From NCBI GenBank assembly GCA_019279435.1, contig JAAALK010000285.1:30412371-30476370 (forward strand): a stretch of DNA of 64,000 nucleotides, written 5' to 3'. This document shows positions 57,945-64,000 of this stretch, piece by piece; the stretch's first letter is position 1; every line of letters begins with the position of its first letter. A model generated the notes under the pieces. The model made no database searches and had not been told where the DNA came from. It saw only the letters and a program-made list of their open reading frames with translations. Both the position numbers and the translations under genes were made by a program. This stretch comes from Zizania palustris. Taxonomy: Eukaryota > Streptophyta > Magnoliopsida > Poales > Poaceae.

Positions 57945-59608
57945 TGTGATGAGTGATTGTCCACAAAAGTCAAAGAAAGAGACATGAAGACCTGCCGTGT
58001 CTGAGGCACGTGTGACTCAGGTACACGGGCAGCGAGCGACAGCTAGGCAGAGGAGCCGCAGAGTCGGGCTGGCCCAATACGGGTACATGGGCTACGAGCG
58101 AAAGAGGATCCACTGGTCTATTGACTGGGTTTGACTCAGGTACACGGATGGCGAGCGATTGTCGGGCTGAGGAAGTTGCGGGATCGGGTCGATCCAATCC
58201 GGGTACCCGGTGTGAAGACGGTGGATGCTTTGTCAGTTTCGATGCAAAACTGACAACCTAGGATTATTTTGTTTTTAGGATATTAATATTTAGTTTTAAG
58301 TCCAGAATATTTTTATTTGAGTCAGTTGATTTTTCTAAGAATATTTTAGTGATTTTCGGATTTTATTTTAGAGTGAGTGTAATTTACCCTAAGGGTAAAT
58401 TAGTCTTTTTCATGTATTAGGAGTCGCCTATAAATAGGCCCCTACCCCCTAGGGATAGGGTGACTGTTTTTAATAGATCAATCTACAACCCATTTTCGTT
58501 TTCCACCGAAAGTCAATCTCTAAATTTTCCCTGCTGGCTTCTCCTTTCCACAGCGTTTTTTTCTGTGCACACAAACCGAGGTTTTACACACGGCTTCATT
58601 TTCCAGCGGCTTGGCGTGACACATACATGGCAGAAGAAGATTAGCTTTCCTTGGCAGAGTTCTCGCACAGCAGCCGGCTGCATTTTCCTTTTCAGTAGGT
58701 GGGCCCCACCGGTGTAGTTTTTTCCCAGGGCTTCACACGACAGCGTAGTCGGCGTGCAGTCGGCGTGCAGAGTAGTAGCCTTCAGCGTCACAGGGAAAAG
58801 AGCGGGCCCCACGGTGATTAACAAACAGTGGCAGTAGTACAGGTGTTCGGCTGGAAGAGACGTCTGTGAGGCGGACAGATTTCCATGCGGGAACGCGGCA
58901 GGAAGTTTTGGCGCAGGTCCACGGCGGCAAGGCTGAAGCAAATGCGTTAGGCGCGGTGCACGGGAAAGCTTTCTTCGGCAGCGACGACGTGAGATCGATT
59001 TCTTTCGCCACGGGAAGCCATGGTGCGCGGAGAAGTCAACGATGCAGGTTAGTTATTTTATCTCCAAATTTCTAGTTAGATTAAATCCGGTAGTTTATTC
59101 GTAGTTAATTTTATCTCCTAAATTTTATTAGTATTAGCATATTATTTATTTAATTTTTAATCTGTTAAATTTTATTAGTTATATCGCATTATTTTATATA
59201 TATGTTTAATCTACTCATATAAAAAGAAAAGAAAAATTTATTAGTCCCAGTTAATTTTTTTTGTTTAGTTTTTACCTGAAATATTTTAGGTTTATTGATG
59301 AATTAATTTTGAATGACCCAAGTTTTATTCATTTGATTAGTTTTTTAATTCTAGACTAAAATATAAATATTTCGTGATTTATCTAGGTGTTTTTATATAC
59401 TACAGTATTTTTATTTAGTTTATTTTTAATATCATTTCAATTAAGACACCGGTAATTTTTTAGGCTAGACAACTTTAGTTACAATATTTGCCTTGCTAAT
59501 TTTATTTGTCTGGTTAAGTCCGTTTGGGTGTTTGGTTTAGTACATAGTTTACCAAGAATTTTTTTAGGTGTCCATTCACCCCCTCTGGTCGCTACTTTTG
59601 GTCCTACA
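57945..59608 (+). repeat. Element E 5' LTR (about 1,664 bp)
   Basis: It starts TGTGATGAGT and ends GGTCCTACA just before the PBS. Blocks near both ends match the inverse of 60373-61934 (for example GTACACGGGCAGCGAGCGAC near 58022, and the last 45 bp). Weak similarity to F continues up to 50 bp left of 57945, so the true start may be slightly earlier. The middle (59040-59560) is very AT-rich, with no gene. Confidence 0.7.
58429..58436 (+). promoter_or_regulatory. TATA box of element E LTR
   Basis: TATAAATA in the context CGCCTATAAATAGGCCCC. Element F has the same box in inverse orientation at 61380-61387. Confidence 0.65.
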
Positions 59609-59610
59609 AG

Positions 59611-59622
59611 TGGTATCAGAGC
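59611..59622 (+). other. Element E primer-binding site
   Basis: TGGTATCAGAGC lies two bases after the LTR and is the standard site complementary to the 3' end of plant initiator-Met tRNA. Confidence 0.9.
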
Positions 59623-59673
59623 AAGGTTAGGGTTTTCTTATATCTTAACTGATTCTAAACCCAAGTAGTGATC

Positions 59674-60372
59674 ATGACATCTTCTGGTAAAATCCCGTCC
59701 CTAGAAGCTTTTGGCTACACTTATTGGAAGACTCGCATGCGAGCATACCTTATGAGCCAGAGCTCGGACATATGTGAGATTTGTGTTCATCCTACTTTCA
59801 CCATAGTGCCTATTGCTGAGGATACTGCTGCAGATGTAATTGCCAAGCATCAAAACAATAGCAAAGCGGTGAACATTTTATTTTCTGGTCTAGGTCCTAG
59901 TGAGTTTGAGCGTGTTAGCAATCTCACCACTGCTCGAGAGATCTGGGCTACCCTCCAGGCACACCATGAGGGGACAGCTCAGGTCAAGGCTAGGCTCTAC
60001 CAGACCTACCGGCGTGAGTATGAAAATTTCTCACAAAAGTCGGGTGAGACTGTCGAAGCTTTGTTTGGTCGTTTTCAATAAATCATTACCAAGCTTCGGG
60101 TCAACAAGGCCGAGCGTGATCAGCTGGTCTCAGATCATGAACAGGCGCTTAAGGTTCTCCATACCTTGGACCCTAAGATCTGGGAGATCAAGGTTTCTTC
60201 TATTGTTGAGAGCGCGTCTTATGATACCTTGATTGTCGCAGAGCTTTTTAGTAAGCTCAAGGACTCACAGGTTGATATCGAGTTGACATCAAATCTTCCT
60301 GGTTCTGGCTCAAAAACTCTGGCCCTTGCGACACCGTCTACTGATCCCACTGCCATGAGTTGTACTGCATTT
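59674..60372 (+). pseudogene. Element E gag (interrupted)
   Basis: The ATG at 59674 begins MTSSGKIPSLEAFGYTYWK, a copia gag start (substrate-binding-like W-K segment). Helical gag core follows (AREIWATLQAHHEG, ARLYQTYRREYENFSQK). A TAA at 60079-60081 interrupts the frame, which continues in phase as IITKLRVNKAERDQ and LKVLHTLDPKIWEIK up to the insertion of F. The zinc knuckle would lie downstream of the insertion. The start is chosen because it is the first ATG after the PBS in this frame. Confidence 0.83.
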
Positions 60373-61934
60373 TGTAGGACCGAAAGTAGCGACCAGAGGG
60401 GGTGAATGGGCGCCTAAAAATTCTTTCGAATCAATGGCCTTCTCCCAACACCCAACGCACCTCGACAAACAAAAACCTCCAAAGCAAACAGATCGCAGGT
60501 ACTTAAAACAACTGGTGTCCTAATCAAAAAGACACCATCACAGTGCTTAAAGGCAGATTTAATAGATTAATTAACTCACAGGCATTAAATCAGACCAACA
60601 CACATGAAAATGATAAACTATGATGTTCTAACCGAAATAAAACAGTGCACTAATTAAAATACCAGATTCAATATCATCTATTTAATCAAAACAGTAGATG
60701 AACCAACAGATATAATGACAGCACAAAGATTAAATCAACAGATGAAATATATTCATGAAAAATACTTCTTAGCAGTATGCCATCACATGCAATCTGATGT
60801 TACGGAAGGTATTGAAATAGTACTAACAGCACGCAAAACAAGGCAAAACAGGAATTACTGTGCAATGGATTTTTCTTGCTTCCTTCGCCTGGTCACATGC
60901 CGAATCCTCGATTTGCGTGTGCCTGGAAGTCCTTGTGGATGCTGCTGACTTCCTCGTGGACCGTGTCCTCGCGAAAGCCAACCAACGCCTTCTGGTTTCT
61001 TCGCCGTGCCTTGCAATGGCTAGCACTAAGCAGCCTAGCTGCCGGCTTCACGTGGCCTTCCTGCTGAGCACGCCGCACGGAGGAGCAGCACTCAAGTGCT
61101 GTCCGCACGCCAGCCAAGAGTCTTGGTGGCCAAGCGGCCACGATAGCTGTTGCAGCACGGATGAGACGCACCGAGAGAAAAAAACGCTAGGTGAGAGGAG
61201 AAAAAGAATCCCGGCGGTGGTGAAGAAAAGCTATGGTGTGTGGCGAAAAAAATCTGAGCAAGAACAAATGCTGGCGGCGAAAAACAGTTGAGAGGAAAGG
61301 GAAAAAGTGACCCACGAATTTCAGAATTGGTAAAGTGATATTTCAAAAATGGGTGTCGTAATCCTAGGATATTGGGGCCTATTTATAGGTAGCCCAATAA
61401 ATGGAAAAATGCAGAAATACCCCTAGGGTTTTTTACAGACGCTGAATAAAAATGGAAAAGACCGAAATGCCATTAGGATTTTTACAGACTCGACTGACAG
61501 ACTGTGGGTCTAAAGGCAAAATAGTAAAAACCTAAATAAAGACAACTTGTCCTGATGCAGAGCTTTCGTAGCAGCTATGGCTTCGCCTCAGAACGGTCAG
61601 ATCTGAGATCAGCGGTCATCAGTTTTGCGCCGAAACTGACAAAGCGTCCACCGTCTTCGCACCGGGTACCCGGATTGGGCCGGCCTGATTCCATAGCTCC
61701 CTCAGCCCGGCAATCGCTCGCCGCCCGTGTACCTGAGTCAATCCCGGTAAACAGCCCAGTGGATCCTCTGCTGCCCCTAGCCCATTTACCCGGATTGGGC
61801 CAGCCTGACTTCACGGGCCCTCTGCCCGACTGTCGCTCGCTGCCCGTGTACCTGAGTCACACGCGGCCCAGACGTAGCAGGTCTTCTCTCTCTTTTCAGT
61901 CCTCTTTGACTTTCATTGACAATGACTCATCACA
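60373..61934 (-). repeat. Element F 3' LTR (about 1,562 bp)
   Basis: On the plus strand it starts TGTAGGACCGAAAG and ends GACTCATCACA, the inverse of the LTR ends of E. The minus-strand TATA box is at 61380-61387. Open frames inside it (for example 60860-61291) have no domain and are not called as genes. Confidence 0.72.
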
Positions 61935-62376
61935 TCTAGAGCCATGAGGCCCATGCTATTCAGCTTTCCAGTACCTGCAAGCAACTGTGGAAATACGAAA
62001 ACAAAACACAAGAAAACAGAAAAGAAGAAAATAAAGTAAAAGTTTACCCATAATGACCAAAAGCCAAACAAGTAAAAGTAAAAGCTCAAAACGAGTGCAA
62101 TATCAGAAACATTAACAAGGATATCAAAACAGTAAGGACAAACGAGACAAAAACTCCCCCTGAAACAAATCCCAGAGAAAGCTAAAACTCCCCCTTAAAC
62201 TCTTCTCCCAAAATTTCTCCCCCTTGTTGACAAGTGGACTCATCAAGCAAGACTAAATGCACTCTAAAGAGACACAAACTCCCCTTGAAATGCAACTCCC
62301 CCTCAAAATATGAAATGAATGCAACTGGGGTGCAGGTGGAGTGTAAAAAGCTTAAAACCCTTCGAAGCGGCAAAAG
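61935..62376. other. Element F non-coding 3' region with repeated purine tracts
   Basis: On the minus strand this stretch holds five AGGGGGAG/AAGGGGAG-type tracts (about 62151, 62188, 62215, 62279 and 62297). Multiplied polypurine tracts are plausible for long-LTR copia elements. None directly abuts the LTR end. No coding frame is recognised. Confidence 0.55.
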
Positions 62377-62739
62377 CTAAGAGAATGCGAATGGACTCAA
62401 GATGGGCAACAGGGCGAAAGTTTCTTCAAAATCAATACCCTCCTTCTGGAAAAAACCCTGGGCAACTAGTCGAGCTTTGGTGCGTACCACAACCCCATCT
62501 TCACCTTGCTTGTTGTTGAACACCCACTTGGTGCTTATGGGGTTGCATCCTAGTGGCAGCTCAACTAGTGTCCAAACCCGATTGCGAACAAAATTCTCAA
62601 GCTCTTCTTGCATGGCATTAATCCAGTTCGAGTCAGAAAGAGCATGAGAAACGTCTCTGGGCTCAAAAGATGCAACAAAAGTAGATTCAGCAAACACAGC
62701 AAGTGAGTCAATAGAAGAACGCAAAGTCCTTGCAGACAA
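62377..62739 (-). pseudogene. Element F reverse transcriptase, N-terminal fragment
   Basis: The 120-residue frame holds the copia RT start: WINAMQEELENFVRN, TKWVFNNKQGEDG, ARLVAQGFFQKEGIDFEETF. After ETFA it degenerates (LLPILSPFAFS) and ends. The palm with its catalytic aspartates is absent. Confidence 0.85.
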
Positions 62740-62754
62740 ATCACCGATGATGAG

Positions 62755-63426
62755 CTATGAGGGGTGATCACGCTGAACTGCTCGGGATCCCTGGTGATCT
62801 GAAGTCACTTCACCGGAGTCAGCAGCTGGCACCTCTGGACTCGACTGAGGGGGCTCGGTCGAAGTGGAAGAAGTTATCATAGGTCCGCCCTCGTCCTCAG
62901 TCAAAGTCTCAAAAGGTGTGGGTTCTACAGGCAGTGCAGAAGGCCCACCCTCGTCAACAGCTGGAGTGTCCTCATCTTCCTCGAAGATGGACTCTCCGAG
63001 CTCACCATCTCTAGAAAGCTCAAAAGAAGGAGACAAAGAAGGCAAGGACTCATCAAAAGAAACCTCACAAGTCTCGACAAGCTGCTGGGAGTCGAGATTC
63101 CAAACACGGAAGCCCCGAGAATGCAATGCATAACCAAGAAAGACTCCATCCCAGCAACGAGACTCAAACTTTTCCAAATGCCCTCCCTTCTTGAGCACAA
63201 AGCACATGAAGCGAAATGCTCGCAAGTGGCTCACCTTGGGCTGTCTGCCAAACCTCAACTCATATGAGGTCTTACCTAGGTAATCTCTAAGAAAAATGCG
63301 GTTGGCCAGATAGCAAGCCGTGTTCATGGCTTCAGCCCAAAAATGCCTAGGAGTCCTGTGCTCATCGAGCATCGTCCTGGCCATCTCGACTAGCATGTGG
63401 TCAAGACCCTGATCACTACAGAACAC
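62755..63426 (-). pseudogene. Element F integrase, C-terminal part and linker
   Basis: It starts inside integrase (VEMARTMLDEHRTPRHFWAEA, CYLANRIFLRDYLGKTSYEL) and continues with the copia signature KFESRCWDGVFLGYALHSRG, then an acidic Ser/Pro/Glu-rich linker to RT. It is separated from the N-terminal part by a 32-bp tandem duplication. The stretch that should hold the third catalytic acid of the D,D,E triad is missing between CSDQGLDH and VEMART. Confidence 0.85.
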
Positions 63427-63914
63427 TGATGGTCAAGACCCTGATCACTACAGAAGCTGACGAACTGAGAGTTCTTGAACTCAGAGCCGTTGTCGGAATG
63501 AATTGCTCGCATTCGACCATTGTTCTCATTCTTCATCTTCAAAATCAGGTCATGAACGAAAAGAAAAGTCTCATCCTTAAACTCGAGAAAGAAAACCCAC
63601 GAGAATCGAGAAAAATCGTCAATGATCACAAGCACGTACCACTTCCCACCTACTGAGCATACCCGAGCTGGACCGACAGTGTCCATATGTAACAGCTCGC
63701 CCGGATACGAAGTCCTCACCTGAGTCACAGGTGAGTGAGAAGCGGCAACCATTTTCCCATGATGACAGGGATGGCAAACTAGATCCTTCTCCATTTTAAG
63801 CTTGGACAATCCTCGGATGAGGTCCATAGAGCTCAACCTAACTAGCAGATCAAAACTCAAATGACCTAACCTCCTATGCCACTTCCAAAGCTCAGAGGAG
63901 GATCCAGCAATCAA
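63390..63914 (-). pseudogene. Element F GAG-pre-integrase and integrase, N-terminal part
   Basis: The zinc-binding segment is WHRRLGHLSFD...CHPCHHGK (HHCC). The core begins LLHMDTVGPARV (first D) and IHSDNGSEF (second D). The frame ends in a shifted tail produced by the duplication at 63398-63461. Coding-like sequence continues upstream to the window end (FGKVFRIDFSS). Confidence 0.87.
63398..63461. repeat. 32-bp tandem duplication in element F integrase
   Basis: TGGTCAAGACCCTGATCACT begins at 63398 and again at 63430, a period of 32 bp. Because 32 is not a multiple of three, it shifts the reading frame. Confidence 0.85.
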
Positions 63915-64000
63915 ACAGCGAGAAGGGCCAAAAGAACTAGAGAAGTCAATCCGAAAAACCTTACCGAACGGTAAGATCTAGCAAATCAAAGACCCTCTAG

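Larger units (their letters stand above)
57945..60372 (+). mobile_element. Ty1/copia element E (5' LTR, PBS, start of gag)
   Basis: This long-LTR copia element reads rightward. Its gag is interrupted at 60372/60373 by element F, and the remainder is outside the window. The long LTR and the match to F at the LTR end suggest a SIRE/Maximus-like lineage, which is an inference. Confidence 0.8.
60373..64000 (-). mobile_element. Ty1/copia element F (3' LTR, truncated RT, integrase), nested in E
   Basis: It is inserted in the gag of E in opposite orientation (flank cattt before TGTAGG). From the left it holds its 3' LTR, a non-coding stretch with purine tracts, an RT fragment and integrase, and then it runs off the window. 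RT palm, RNase H and the pol end are missing between the RT fragment and the LTR, so an internal deletion has occurred. Confidence 0.82.

Noticed and set aside
58460..59075. Possible small genes inside the E LTR (58513-58941 minus, 58460-58717 plus)
   Set aside because: They are Cys/Ser/Arg-rich and overlap on both strands between the TATA box and the PBS. This is the LTR leader, not genes.
60823..61346. Possible genes in the F LTR (60860-61291 plus, 61092-61346 minus)
   Set aside because: They lie inside the LTR, have no domain and mirror the corresponding part of the E LTR.
62864..63133. Ser-rich plus-strand frame opposite the integrase linker of F
   Set aside because: It mirrors the acidic linker codons of the minus-strand pol.
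1..64000. Host protein genes, tRNAs or rRNAs
   Set aside because: No frame outside the elements shows a recognisable host domain or plausible exon series, and no tRNA or rRNA signature was seen by eye. The only tRNA-related pieces are the primer-binding sites.

Overview
The window looks like intergenic heterochromatin of a large plant genome, most likely a grass. Nearly all of it is LTR retrotransposons nested in one another, with plant-type families (Ty3/gypsy Tat-lineage elements with a second RNase H; long-LTR Ty1/copia elements primed by initiator-Met tRNA). I see no convincing host gene, tRNA, rRNA or CRISPR. All calls come from reading the sequence and translations by eye; no database search was run, and species and family names are not established.

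Nest, left to right. Element C (Ty3/gypsy, minus strand) supplies 1-1737 (gag tail, protease, start of the RT linker) and resumes at 24389 (gag, 5' LTR to 28070). Element B (Tat lineage, minus) sits in C at 1738-24388 with target-site duplication (TSD) gcgga on both sides. Element A (Tat lineage, minus) sits in B at 2990-14241 with TSD gtggc. C in turn sits in Ty1/copia element D (plus strand), seen from 28071. LTR divergence fits this order: A about 4%, B about 9%.

A and B both carry, between the 3' LTR and pol, a gene on the opposite (plus) strand. It has its own TATA box just inside the LTR and four candidate introns at matching positions (some phases could be compared directly), and it encodes a 'putative gypsy type transposon'-like N-terminal domain followed by a coiled coil. 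Between this gene and the end of pol, both elements have a minisatellite (61-bp unit in A, 35-bp unit in B).

A 13.5-kb block starting inside the antisense gene of B and ending inside the RNase H domain of copia D is present three times head to tail: 15172-28713, 28714-42261 and 42262-55810. After the third copy copia D continues without a break, so the original right-hand junction is visible. The two internal junctions are identical, with one extra T and no clear homology. The copies differ by only a few dozen single-base changes, many in homopolymers.

Right of the triplication are the rest of D (RNase H end, 3' untranslated region, start of its 3' LTR), a fragment of a coiled-coil protein gene (G), copia element E (plus strand, 1.66-kb LTR, PBS, start of gag) and a related copia element F (minus strand) inserted in the gag of E. 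F runs off the window; its RT is truncated, its RNase H missing and its integrase damaged. Every element protein gene here is broken.
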